From Argopecten irradians (lineage: Eukaryota; Mollusca; Bivalvia; Pectinida; Pectinidae), in the NCBI RefSeq assembly GCF_041381155.1, contig NC_091149.1, positions 16,632,609 to 16,696,608 on the forward strand: DNA of 64,000 bases, given 5' to 3'. This document shows positions 1 to 10,973 of the stretch, one piece after another. The notes under the pieces were generated by a model, which had not been told where the DNA came from, ran no database searches, and saw only the letters and a program-made list of their open reading frames with translations. Within the stretch, counting starts at the first letter, position 1. Every line of letters starts with the position of its first letter. A program made the translations under genes and the position numbers.

Positions 1-1568
1 GCCGAAGACATAACAACATCGTAATTGATATCATTTTTTATTTTTCCTGACCTTGCCTGGGGGCGTGATAAGGAAATCACAACCAAACTCTTGAATGCTA
101 TACATACATCAGTATATAAATATAAGGTTTCCCTTCATTCAATGTACATGTAATATGTTTATTTATTGATAATTCAAGTCGTTTAGAGTCGCTACACGAC
201 TGCTGTATGTTAGTGTTGTGCTATATCTCTTTGTTGAAATTGTTGTCCTTATATAGTGCTACCTCACTGAAAGATACCGCCAAAGAAGGACAATGCTTGG
301 CTTAAGTTGGGCTAGCGTATTTGGTTAAGGGCAACAATAACTTGGTTTTGTTAGGGGATTATCAGCTGGGAAGTTAAGACTGGTCTTAAATATAATTCTA
401 TATGACGCTTAGTCTGATGATAGATGACTAGTGTTTTTCGTAGTGTGTCTGTGTGATCATTGTGGAATTTTTGCTAAAGGTTGTATTTCAACATCCGCCC
501 ACGCTCCGATTTTGTTTAAAGTTTGCAGTGTTAAAGGTCTAGTTATATTACTACTTTATATGTCCTTTTTATCTATTTAATAATTTTTAAAGGCATAAAG
601 GGCCTAAAATGATGCTTTCTAAGAAGACTTTGGGTTTGTTGCAAGATGACCCCTTGTGTCCAGCTTTTGAACATATTTCTTTTTATTTATTTTGTTCATT
701 CTTTATCTTATACCCATTTATAATGATATTTAGTAATCATTTTGACTACAGATTGATTTTTCAACAACATATATACTATAAAAAAATTATTCTTGCAATT
801 TCCTTTAAAGTACAATATAACCTAACAACCTAACTTCTTGGGTGAAACAAATAGGTTTTTTAATATGAGAAATCAAAGAATTATTTGAAAGAAATGTATT
901 TCCGTCAGCACTCAAACTCAAAATATAAAAATTAAGATTATCCTTCCCTATTATGTAGATAAAAAAACCTCTGAAATTGAATTAAAAATGATCAGAGCAA
1001 AACAGAATTACATTTGATTTTCAAATAAAATAGCCAATGTTTAGACTAACTTGGATACCAACACCACAAAGGCTACAATATCGATTTTTACCAATCAGGA
1101 AGCCTTTACTTCGTTACCAAGGCAACTAAGTATTTCAAAACTTCGGCAAACGACATAACCAATATATATATTAATTTTCAGTCATATGTAAACATATCTA
1201 AGTTTGCAACCAATCATAGTCGACAATTTTGTTCCCACGGCAATCAATCTCTTTGAAAGTGATAGCATATTATTCAGCATACCTCGTAGTCCCAATACAC
1301 TAATTTTCACTTACTTGGGACATTATGTAAATTTATGACAATCAGATGCCTCCGTTTTGTTAACATAATATTTAGCTTATAAAATTATGGTGTGTCCACA
1401 ATTTTACCCTGTATTAAAAATATTTTCATGACATTTTCTCTCTATATGTAAATTAGTTTCAAAATTAAAATCCGGTAAAAAAGTTTTCGGTGATTTAAAA
1501 ATAGAGAGTGCATGTAGCAACATAGCATTTCTTTGTTAGCTATCCTTTGCTATACATTCCCAGTTTAA
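1..1568. other. Intergenic AT-rich sequence, no gene recognised
   Basis: No ORF here resembles a protein I know; the longest, at 609-833, has low-complexity hydrophobic composition. There is a small inverted repeat at 1289-1321 (GTCCCAA ... TTGGGAC) whose interior shares the wording ACACTAATTTTCACT with the larger palindrome at 1569-1648. Confidence 0.5.
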
Positions 1569-1648
1569 GATTCCAGAGTCTAATATAAGCGAAAATTAGT
1601 GTATTAAATATAATACATTAATTTTCACTAATATTAGACTCTGGAATC
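1569..1648. repeat. 80-bp near-perfect palindrome (foldback element)
   Basis: Left arm begins GATTCCAGAGTCTAATAT and the right arm ends ATATTAGACTCTGGAATC. The arms stay complementary almost to the centre with one small bulge. It could be a minimal foldback MITE or a cruciform-forming sequence. It lies in the presumed 5' intron or promoter region of the galactosyltransferase gene. Confidence 0.7.
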
Positions 1649-1899
1649 TACATGACCTTAGTTGTCGATGGGCCGTAAAATAAACATTGTAGGCCTTTTT
1701 AAAATCACAAAAGGAAAAAGCAGTGTCATTTTAAATGGAAAACTATGAATACTTTAGATATGCAAAGTTTAAAGAAAATTTGGTTGTGGGCAGCTTTTAT
1801 GGGATTTTTAACATTAGCTTGAACACCACCTTAGTTTTCTTATCATTAACAATTTTAAGACTTAATAAACTCAAGTTAATAAACTTTTTTTTATTATAG

Positions 1900-3043
1900 G
1901 GTTGACACTCCCATATCGAGGCGTATCGATGACAGCGGAAAAGACCAATGTCATTCAACAAAGAACAACTTCCATACGACCAAAATGAATCTACACCGTT
2001 ACACATATGTGATAAGAAGAAAATTGCTACTTGCGTTCATCTTGATTTGTTTGATTAAAACATTTGCTGTTTTGTTGTATGATGAACATGACACATCAAA
2101 AACGTATCTGCCATACTCGAAGTACACGTATCCTTTAGAAATGGATTTCACATCGAATTACGAAGCAATTGGACTGCAAGAACAACTTGCAATTGAAATT
2201 ATAAATCCTCACCCGTTCTCATATATACATTTAAAACAGAAATGTCATTTTAAAGAAGAACGGAAAACGTCACTTCTTATTTTAGTGAAATCTAGTGCAA
2301 GTAATTACCATCTGCGTCAAGCTATTCGAGGAACATGGGGGAAGCTTTCAAAGATGGATAACATTGAAATTGTGTTTCTGCTTGCATATCACATTGACCT
2401 GCAGTTAGACATCGATAAGGAAGCATTATTACACGGTGACATTTTACAGGAAAGTTTTCTGGACACATACTTAAACAATACCTACAAAATCATTATGGGC
2501 TTCAATTGGGCCGTTGAACACTGTGACAGAGCAACTCATCTTGTTTTCGTGGACGATGATCATTATTTACATATTCCAAATCTACTGAGTTATATCGACA
2601 ATGAGGGCATTTCTAGTACGGATAGCATTATGGTAGGGAATGTGATCATTAATGGTGTACCGTATAGGGATAAAACATCAAAATGGTATCTTTCATTTGA
2701 TCAATATCCTTTTGACAGAACACCGCCATATTTGGCAGGAGCTGCCATCTTGTTGACTCGCGAAACTGCAAGGAAAATGGTATTTGTGTTTCCTTATATC
2801 ACATACATGGGTATAGATGATGTTTGGTTGGGGATTGCAGCACTTAAAATGGATATAAAATTACGTCACGAACCAAGTTTAATTCTGCCGTTCTATCTCA
2901 TGTACACTGCTCCATCACAAATTCTTTATGGTGAATTTAAACATTTAAAGGAATTCCAAATAGTTCATAACTGGCTTCAGCATGTATCTTCTGTAAAAAT
3001 GTGCGCATTTAACTGGAAGTGTCAGTTTGCATTTTTAGTTTAA
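1900..3043 (+). CDS. Beta-1,3-galactosyltransferase-like type II membrane protein (glycosyltransferase family 31); coding 1985-3043
   Basis: The 352-residue protein should transfer galactose or N-acetylglucosamine in beta-1,3 linkage to glycan acceptors in the Golgi lumen; the acceptor cannot be told from sequence. Seen: a short basic cytosolic tail, one hydrophobic signal anchor at about residues 14-32, a stem, then the family motifs in order: RQAIRGTWG (111-119), DILQESFLDTYLNNTYK (152-168), the metal-binding VDDD (189-192), KWY (233-235), PPYLAG (247-252) and GIDDVWLG (276-283). The last replaces the usual E-D-V with D-D-V. Length and motif order fit an intact family member with the whole coding region in one exon, as is common for B3GALT genes. 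A polypyrimidine tract and AG at 1898-1899 suggest the exon begins at 1900, so 1900-1984 is probably spliced 5' UTR. That stretch is also open in frame, so an upstream coding exon cannot be excluded. I chose M1985 because it directly precedes the signal anchor. Confidence 0.85.
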
Positions 3044-3057
3044 TAAGTTTAATAATA

Positions 3058-3126
3058 TCCGATTAATATACATATCCTTATACTATGAAAAGGACTGAGA
3101 ATAAGGATATGCAGTTTAATCAGATT
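3058..3126. repeat. Short inverted repeat, solo ends of TIR family C
   Basis: The ends read CGATTAATATACATATCCTTAT and, inverted, ATAAGGATATGCAGTTTAATC. They resemble the termini of the complete family C element at 13322-13717, with almost no interior left. The copy sits just after the galactosyltransferase stop codon. Confidence 0.45.
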
Positions 3127-3176
3127 GCGTTGAAACATTAGCAGGGTCATACTCCATAATTTTGGTCCACAGGCAC

Positions 3177-3182
3177 AATAAA
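3177..3182 (+). promoter_or_regulatory. Putative polyadenylation signal AATAAA of the galactosyltransferase gene
   Basis: AATAAA lies 134 bp after the stop codon of the glycosyltransferase exon, in AT-rich sequence. It is a plausible cleavage signal but unproven. Confidence 0.4.
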
Positions 3183-3365
3183 ATCATTGCTTTGACAATT
3201 TGTTGTTTTTTATATTTAAAAGGTTGTGAAAAACAGCTATATAGAAAGACAAAAACGAATTTACAATATGTGTAGTTATGTGTTTTATTTTCATCGGCAT
3301 CAATATGATTAAAATATATATCCTTATTATTACTACGTTTAAAAACAGTGGGATTGTGGGATAGT

Positions 3366-3504
3366 TCGTTTGATAATATTAACGCCCTATTAACAGGGTC
3401 ATGTAGGGACGGCCTCCTTCGGAGTTCGATTAATTAACTTCCTATTAAAAGGCACGGTCATATAAGGATGGCGTCCCATGTATGCGGTGTGTTGTGTGTA
3501 TGAC
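3366..3504 (-). mobile_element. SINE-like family A, two tail fragments
   Basis: Two successive copies of the conserved tail motif (AACG(T/C)CCTATTAACAG followed by GTCATGTAAGGACGGCCTCC) are seen here. The tRNA-like head is missing. Orientation is given head to tail, so these are on the minus strand. Confidence 0.55.
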
Positions 3505-4059
3505 GTTATAAGGATCTTTATTTCAATCAAATTGCATTGGCATATTCTTCAAACATTGTTTTTAATCTACCCTTTATCACAACACAGTTGATGTCTTAGA
3601 AAAATAATACAACAGTATAAAAAGATAATAAGCTTCCGCGTATTAACGCTAAATTTTGTCAATCTGGTTACAGAATAATATAGGATTTAACAACATCACG
3701 TAAGGGGTCATGAATTAGGATGCACCTTATTACAGCAATTGAAAACGTCATTTCATCCCAGAATACATATACAACTACCATTAAAGGACGAGATGACTAC
3801 GTTCATGAAAAATTCTTTGACGATTTTGCATTGGCCATTTTAAAAGGTCACCTAGACTCGACCCCTCATGGGATGTTGTTAGATCCTCTTATCAAATTTA
3901 GTGATAATAAGGGTCTGTCAGATTAAATATAGTCACTCCCTGACAACATCTAACAAGGGATCACGTTCTTGTGACCTTTATAACACCTGTACTAGTTGGA
4001 TGTTGTCTGATGCCCTTTCAAAATGAATGATTATAAGGATCTGAATTTTAATCAGATTG
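3505..4059. repeat. Family C TIR element, rearranged copy
   Basis: The interior at 3694-3926 matches 13430-13700: both carry the wording GAGATGACTACGTT and TTGGCCATTTT followed by AAGGTCACCT. Terminal-repeat fragments (TTATAAGGATCT ... AATCAGATTG) lie at 3507-3535 and 4031-4059 in direct rather than inverted orientation, so the copy is rearranged. The open frame at 3720-3926 falls inside this repeat and is not counted as a gene. Confidence 0.5.
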
Positions 4060-4167
4060 AAATATGTTTTGTGTTTGTATGTGTGTTTTTCCTTTATTGA
4101 TAACTTATTTTTTCCGTAATACTTACACCCAGAAAATAACCTTTTTTTCAAAAAAAGGTATTATTTC

Positions 4168-4680
4168 AGGAAGGGGAACAGAGTTTGTATAGATTTTGGC
4201 TCTGACCTCCAGGAGGCAGGAGGGGATTGGCCAAATAGGGGATATAGAGGTAAATCTTTTAAATCGCTACTTGTCATAGAGGTATGCATGGATTGTAACC
4301 TTTGATCAGAAAGATCCTTGGGGGAAGGGGAATACAGTTTGTATAAATTTTGGCTCTGACCTCCAACCCCCGGGGACAGGAGGGCTGGGGCCCTATAAGG
4401 GAAATAGAGGTAGATTATTTAAATCGCTACTAGTGTTCGACTTCTGCATACATTGAAACCGAATATGGTCAGAAACATTCTTAAGGAAAGGGGATACAGT
4501 TTATATAATTGTTGGTTCTGATCCCCAAGGGCAGGAGGGGTGAGGCCAAATAGGGGAGATAAATTCTGTAAATCGACACTGGTCATAGAGTTCTGCATGG
4601 ATTATAACCAGATTTGGTTAGAAACATTCTTGGGGGAAGGGAATTCCGTTTGTATAAATCCTGGCTCTGATTGTTTATTA
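4168..4680. repeat. Degenerate tandem repeat, about 150-163 bp unit, 3.3 copies
   Basis: The anchor phrase GGGGAA(T)ACAGTTTGTATAAATTTTGG recurs near 4175, 4327, 4490 and 4636. Between anchors are GGCAGGAGGGG, AAATAGGGG and AAATCGCTACT segments. The copies are clearly diverged, so the array is old. Confidence 0.65.
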
Positions 4681-4749
4681 TATAGTATTTTACCAGGGCG
4701 GTGTAGCACCATATAAACCTTATATTTTATTTTTGATATGATACTGTCT

Positions 4750-4812
4750 TTGTTTTCTCGGCGTTGATTGGTAAATTAATTTTAGAGAGCCAATCAAAAC
4801 GTCGAGAAAACA
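4750..4812. repeat. 63-bp hairpin-forming inverted repeat
   Basis: Arms TTGTTTTCTCGGCGTTGATTGG and its near-complement CCAATCAAAACGTCGAGAAAACAA flank an AT-rich loop of about 17 bp. The arms pair over about 22 bp with one or two mismatches. No function is apparent. Confidence 0.55.
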
Positions 4813-5111
4813 AATGTATTACACATATCCTAACATGGCAGCTTGATTTTTTTTCAATCGGAATTTTTAAAAGGCTATGTTGAGTAAAACTGAGCGCATT
4901 CAGATATAAACCGGTGAATTTGTTTTCTAAATAACATTCATTCGTTTGCTGAAGTGTTTACATGTCGTGCATTTTGTGTTTCACATTAGAGCCTTGGCGT
5001 TTTTATCGAAGGACGTCACCGTGTCCGAGGTGTTGAAATATGACTATTTCCCGATGTTTCCTAGTGACATTGATATGGCATGATATACATTGTATCATAT
5101 GATTTAAACCA

Positions 5112-5459
5112 CCTCACGTTTGGCCTTCGTTTAGCGCTCACTTATTAGAGGAAAACACATTATAGTCTATACATTTTTTGTAGTGTTTGCTCCTTCTTAG
5201 CGTTTCGTATAAAGGGAGTAAGACGAGTGGCTGACCCATTATCAGTATAATATGACAGGTTGGGGTGCGTTTCTTGGTGTCTTCGGTGGCATGCTTCAGC
5301 GATATAGCACCATAAAAAGGGCAAGAGTTCCACAATACAAGAAGACACAACATGTAGTCTCCCGAAACACACACCACCCACTACACACACCACATACATA
5401 GGAGACTGTCATTACATGACCTTGGTTGTAAATAGGATGTTAATTTAATCAAACAAACT
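5112..5459 (+). mobile_element. SINE-like family A, near full-length copy
   Basis: The copy runs from the head-side phrase CCTCACGTTTGGCCTT through the body (GTCAGTATAATATGAC, GGTGTCTTCGGTGGCATGC, ACAAGAAGACACAACA) to the tail AATAGGATGTTAATTTAATC. The same order of blocks is seen at 17483 and 24272. It carries no protein-coding capacity. Confidence 0.6.
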
Positions 5460-8400
5460 AATCTTTTTTATATATTCTATTGTGAAGCATGCTACCGAAG
5501 GAGTTGATATTGGTTGACCTAAGTAACAAATTACAAATTGCATCATGTCCCGTTTCCGATCCAACATATTTGAGGGAGATTTTTACAAAGTAAATGATAA
5601 TTTGGAAGCTTACAAGGTACATATAGCTATTTAATATATAAAATTAATTACGGTGATTGAAGGAGACGGACAATTTATTCACCAAGCATTGGCGTATTAT
5701 CTCCATATGATTAATAAAAACAGTCTACCAATAGGCCTCATAACACTTGTCTGTCGACTAAAAGTCACTAAAAGCATGAAGAGTACGTGTGATTTTAATA
5801 AAATGTTTTAAGTGAGGAGGTCGATTCAATAATACCGGTGTTAGCTATGAAGGTTAATCAGGACGAATAGTCATTTTCTATTGCAAGATCCATCTTTTGA
5901 AAGAGCGGTGGTTATATTGAAATTGATTGATAATTTTTTTTTAAATATATATATAAGCTTAAGTTATATGTGCCTTGTTTTTAATACTCACGAATCAAGA
6001 AGAGCTGTTAATATCTTATTTATCACCAAAAATTACCAAAATTTTTAGTAATACAGTATTTTCAAATACCCATTGTGTTAACATCTATATTGAAGTGAGA
6101 TAAGTACATACGGTCAGACCATGAAGCCAAATGGCGGTCTACAATTTCATTTCACAATTTTAATGTTATTATTCATTGTAATGTAATTTATGCAGGTATG
6201 TTGTCATCTAAACATACATAAACATAAAAGGCAACAATTTTACGGTACATACTTTCTGTGCTTATAAGGGATCTGAAGCCATATTTAAACGATTTTCACA
6301 CTTGAATTATTACTGAAGAAAAAATACAAAAAAAAAAAAATACAAAAAAAAAAAAATTACACTATATAATTTCTGTTTTAAAGTTATATTGCACTGTACC
6401 GATATGTCACTTAAACATTTTATATTTAAAAATTGACATATAACTTGATGATTAAGCTCCCCAAAAACTTATGTCGGCCTGTAAGAGAGCCAAGGGATCA
6501 TATATTCCTGGTTTTGAATAAAGCTCCTGCAATCTCCGCCATGTTCAGTGAATTCTGGTGTCGTCGGATTCAGAATCGTTTCACGTGACTGGCATTCGAC
6601 ACGACCTGCACGTGGTGAGCAAGGTACAATTTTAACTAGCGTAAGCGCACATGTGTTTGTTTACGTTTTGCTTCTAGCTTATATGAGCAAATCATGCTGG
6701 TATATGTCCACAGAATGAGTATTTGAAACATCCAATTCACCCATTGCTGTAAAACATTGTGTGTATCAAATATTGCAATGTGTGAGCATTATTGTCTTTG
6801 TAGATCCAGTCTGCTGAGGTCGACCACATGTTTTTATTTATGAAAATTTGTTGACATTTTCTCTCGTGTTACCTGTCGTGAGATTGTCGCGACGATGTTC
6901 GGAAGAGTTTGGAATGGTTCGGCATCTTTCGAGCCTATTTTTCACGTGTACTCGTTAATTTGTTTTTACTTTTATGATTAAAAATACTCCAGTGCTGCAA
7001 ATTTATATAAAATGGTAAAGTTTTCACTATGACAAAAAGAGCAAAAGTTATAGACCATAGAGCAATGGTGGGTATTATCGTCACGGGGTAGTTTACGCCA
7101 GTTTTTTTCTTTATTTAATATTATTTTGATAAATGTTAGATCTACAACTTTAACTAACGGTTATAAAACATCTGAAGCCATTTGAATGATTATCACTGCT
7201 TGATTATCGAACTTTATGAATTTCAATGGAATACTGAAGAAAAATGACATGTCAAAATTTTCGCTCATTTACAGTACATTTTAATCATATATCCTGGGTC
7301 ATTAAAGGGTGAATGTAGTGTCTTCGTGTGTGATGTGCGAGTAATTCCTCATGCTTATATAGGTATACTCGACATTTCGTTAATACCAATACAGTATATA
7401 TTCTAAGAGTGTTTTAGACAGACGTTTTGAACGATATTTACATTATTTTGCATATTACTTTTTACATTCCAACAAAAATCGGTTTTGAAAAAATTGATAT
7501 TACCTTTTTTTTGTTACTATATGGTAAGACCATGCTCTTAAAGTGAATAGTAGGGCAAAGAAAACCAATCTAAATGCGTTCATTGGCCTTCCAAAAGTTC
7601 TCACATATTAATACGACGGTCAAGTTCTGCTTAGTTTCCCAGTTCTAACCATTAAAGTAAAGAAAAGTTGAAAGCATTGAAAACGAGGCTGCGTGGAAAT
7701 GTAACCACGGACATAGTGAGCCGGGAGGACGTTTTAGAATTCCCATTCTTTAAATTAATTTCTTCGTACGCAGACAGATTTTGACGAGAGATTTTATTTT
7801 TCCATTTCATAAGAAATTATACTGGATACATTCACACCATTTTTACCGACTTTAGCCATCCTTGCCCGACTGTTCACTTTAACATATCAACATCAATACA
7901 AGGAATAACTTCGTTCCGAGTCTTAGTTGGGAGTATCACAAAAAGCTCACCTAACTTCAGTCATTACTCGATATATTTAGATTAGGATTTTAAAACTGAC
8001 ATAAAGGCGGGTGGCGAACGGTAGAATATCAATTCATCTTTATAAGTCGACCATAGTACTTCCTAAAAAGCTCAATGCATTATAAATGTTTTTACAATTT
8101 AATTTTAACTAATACATTAGAAGATGTGTTTTTGGTTTTGAATGATAAATCGAAATGAAAGAAAATCGACAAAGGACATTCAAGGGCATACAAGATAACC
8201 TTCAGGTTAACTTTTAACATAATTTCATGAAGGCCTTTTGTTTGGCTTTGTGTGCTGATAGTTACCCATTGTGTTCGTCACGGATCATTAATAAGTGAAA
8301 CATGAATTTTATAGTCAAGTGTTGTACTGAAATTCTATACTATTCTGATACGGCTCTCTGCGTCTTTTGTGAAGCTGGGTCAGACAGTAAGTTAACACGA

Positions 8401-8655
8401 TTAACCAAGTATTGACTGGACAGCATGGTAAAATCAAATTTTAAAAAAATGTATATATCATTGTCTAAGTTGGTGTAATAGAAATTTTGAACATACCCTT
8501 TACTTGACTACTACAAAATGAACTCGGCCATGTTTATACCGTAGGTGTTTAGTTTTTATATAAAGACATATATCTATATGTGCTAGGCAAAGGTCTATAA
8601 CTCTTTCTTCCTTCCTCGCGATTCCCATATTTCAGAGGAAAAAAAGTATTTTTGT
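5460..8655. other. Intergenic sequence, no gene recognised
   Basis: No convincing ORF on either strand. Contains an A-rich simple repeat at about 6318-6358 (poly-A blocks interrupted by TAC). Two weakly similar segments at about 6265-6330 and 7165-7250 share ATCTGAAGCCAT and ACTGAAGAAAAA and probably descend from one dispersed repeat. Confidence 0.5.
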
Positions 8656-8772
8656 CGAGTCTCTCAAAACACGCACCAAACACTTCATACACACAACACA
8701 CTGCATACATGTAAGGCCGTCCTTACATGATCCTTGCTGTTAATAGGACGTTAATATAAATAAATAAACAAA
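8656..8772 (+). mobile_element. SINE-like family A, 3' fragment
   Basis: Carries the tail half only: TCTCAAAACACGCACC, ACACAACACACTGCATACATG, then GGCCGTCCTTACATGATCC and TTAATAGGACGTTAAT. Confidence 0.6.
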
Positions 8773-8879
8773 TTGTCGAGATTTTAATATATCATAGCCG
8801 GATAATCAATGCCGATACTTTAAACTATGGTGCAACATATAATGTTCCGTAGAAATCTCAAAATGTGTCCTGGAGTATT

Positions 8880-9310
8880 GCTTACAGTACCTCAGGTACT
8901 ATGACATCCAGAAACAAGAAGCCCAAGGGCCTTACGGTCATCTGACTACATTGGCAATAGCCGTATAGGAAATTAATTACATATGGTGTCATGGCAGCCA
9001 TCTTCGATTTGGGATCAATCAGGTATGTAACAACCCTTTGTCTGGACCATGTCTGGGTCATTTCAGGCAAGTTTCAGCAATATTGCACCGGTAAAATTTG
9101 AGAAGTTTAAAATTTGTTTTCAAAATAGCGGCTGTGGTGGCCATTTTGGATTTCGGATCGACCTGAAAAATAACAACACATTGTCCGGACCATGTCAGGA
9201 ATATTTCAGGCAAGTTTCAGCTAAATTGCACTTGTAAAACTGGAGAAGATTTCACAAATGTGAAAAGTTAACGCGCAGCGCACGACGACGGACGAATCAT
9301 GATGAAAACG
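8880..9310. repeat. Dispersed repeat with an internal ~142-bp tandem duplication
   Basis: The block GACCATGTC(T/A)GG ... TTTCAGGCAAGTTTCAGC ... AAATTGCAC occurs twice, starting near 9043 and 9187. Each is preceded by a GGCAGCCATCTT or GGTGGCCATTTT phrase. The opening AAGAAGCCCAAGGGCCTTACGG and the closing CGCGCAGCGCACGACGACGGACG look like a common invertebrate repeat type. The short ORFs at 9049-9237 and 8882-9070 lie inside it. Confidence 0.5.
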
Positions 9311-9360
9311 AAGCATGATGAAAACATAACACTTGGACTAATAATGTTTAGCTTACATAT

Positions 9361-9563
9361 TTATTTTACTAACGTCCTATTATCAACTAGGATCATTTAA
9401 GGACGGCATATCCTGTATACAATGTTTATATAGATTGGCTGCGGTATATTCGTGTTGGGTCTCCTTATAGAGGCCTACCGCATATCCCACTGAATAATAT
9501 TATACTGACAACGGGCAAACCAGTCGTCCCACTCCCTTTTTGCTGAGCGCTAAGCAGGAGCAG
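9361..9563 (-). mobile_element. SINE-like family A, partial copy
   Basis: Starts with the tail phrase TAACGTCCTATTATCAAC. It continues through the inverted body (ATATTATACTGACAACGGGC, CAGTCGTCCCACTCCC) and stops at the GCTGAGCGCTAAGCAGGAGC block, before the tRNA-like head. Confidence 0.6.
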
Positions 9564-9687
9564 TTTAAAATACATGTTTGTTGCATTGTATCTCAATTGA
9601 ACTAGTGCATGTAATGGAAGGATTTTTCCTCACGCATCTAATAAAATGTCATTAAATGCAAAATGAAAGGTGAGTGGTCAAAGCCCT

Positions 9688-9783
9688 GTCATTCTGATTA
9701 AAATAAAAAAAATCCTTAAATGTATTATCTCTACGTTTGAGGACAGTGGTTAAACTGATCTGTGTTTTAGTCAGATTGAAGTT
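9688..9783. repeat. Family C, short derivative
   Basis: The left end TCTGATTAAAATAAAAAAAATCC and the right end GATCTGTGTTTTAGTCAGATTG match the terminal repeats of the element at 13322-13717 in inverted arrangement. They enclose only about 45 bp. Confidence 0.4.
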
Positions 9784-10680
9784 CTGCAACCCAGGACCCT
9801 GATTCAACAGCCTAGTTTGAAGATTGGGTGCAGAAAGTGTTACACTGAGGTTCGTATTTACATATCTTATTGTGACCACTGAACACATTTCTGAAGATCC
9901 CTTTCAGGGCATAATATCTCATAGAGGTGAATGTTTTGGAGCCTGCTGATTGTGTATTCAGAATTCATTATTCCAAATATTTATGTGCGAGTTGGTCATT
10001 TAGTGTAGATGTAAAATGTGTAAACATATTTTATTTTTATTTTTAAGTCTGTTTCTGACAGGTATAATCAAGAATGCCATTTCATAAAAACTTTTAAAGC
10101 GTAATTCAAAAAACGGTTAAACTTTTTGCAAGATAGTACTTTAACAATTTTTATTCACAATTATGTGAGATTACCTATCTTTTAAATTAGAGATGAATGA
10201 CCGGAAAAAAACATTAAGCTGGTCAGTGGTAAACGTTTACATTGTCGTCTATGGATTCATTTGGTTCTGCGGTCTCTATATTACGCAATGCAATGTGACA
10301 TTGCCATAAAGTTAACACGTTCCCCTATATGTGGATCTTTGAAGAAGACATACTTAACAAAAGGGACTTTTCGCGTTAAGACTTCAAATGAATATTTATT
10401 GGAAATCAGTCAGTCTCGAATCGTCTAGATTTCTTTTCCTCGTCGGAGAAAGAAGATACAACTGGAGTACCGGTGAAGGAACTCACTGAGTTCATTGTTG
10501 CTATATTTGCACAACTCGCCATGTCCGAATTGCTCGGTAAACTATCGAATAGATATACTGGAATATTTCATTACAAGACGACACAGATACATACCGCAAC
10601 CTCTTAACACATACAGTCATTCACAAATAACAAAACACTGTCCTCAATTATCAGTTTTATTTGTTTGTTTGAGCTCAACG

Positions 10681-10973
10681 GAGGTCTTCCTTATATGACT
10701 ATTTCTGTTAATAGGACCACGTTAATTAATCAAACCAACAAATCTCGTGTGAAGAACTTTATAATATTATTAAAATACAGTTCGTGTGTACAAATTAGAA
10801 AGAATCGAAATTTATTTCAATCAGGTCGGTCATTTGCTAGTTATGCTCGAATGTCATTCAAATATACCGCAGTCTCCCAAACCATACTTACACCACAGAC
10901 ACACCACACACATGGGAGACCGTCCTTACATGACCCTGGGTGTTAAAAGGACGTTAATTATTTAAACAAACTA
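10681..10973 (+). mobile_element. SINE-like family A, two tail fragments
   Basis: A first tail (GGTCTTCCTTATATGAC ... AATAGGACCACGTTAATTAATC) occupies 10681-10742. A second, longer 3' part (ACCGCAGTCTCCCAAACC ... GGGAGACCGTCCTTACATGACC ... AAAGGACGTTAATT) runs from 10865 to 10973. Confidence 0.6.

Noticed and set aside
3720-3926. 68-codon ORF after the galactosyltransferase gene
   Set aside because: It falls wholly inside a dispersed family C repeat whose other copy (13322-13717) does not keep the frame.
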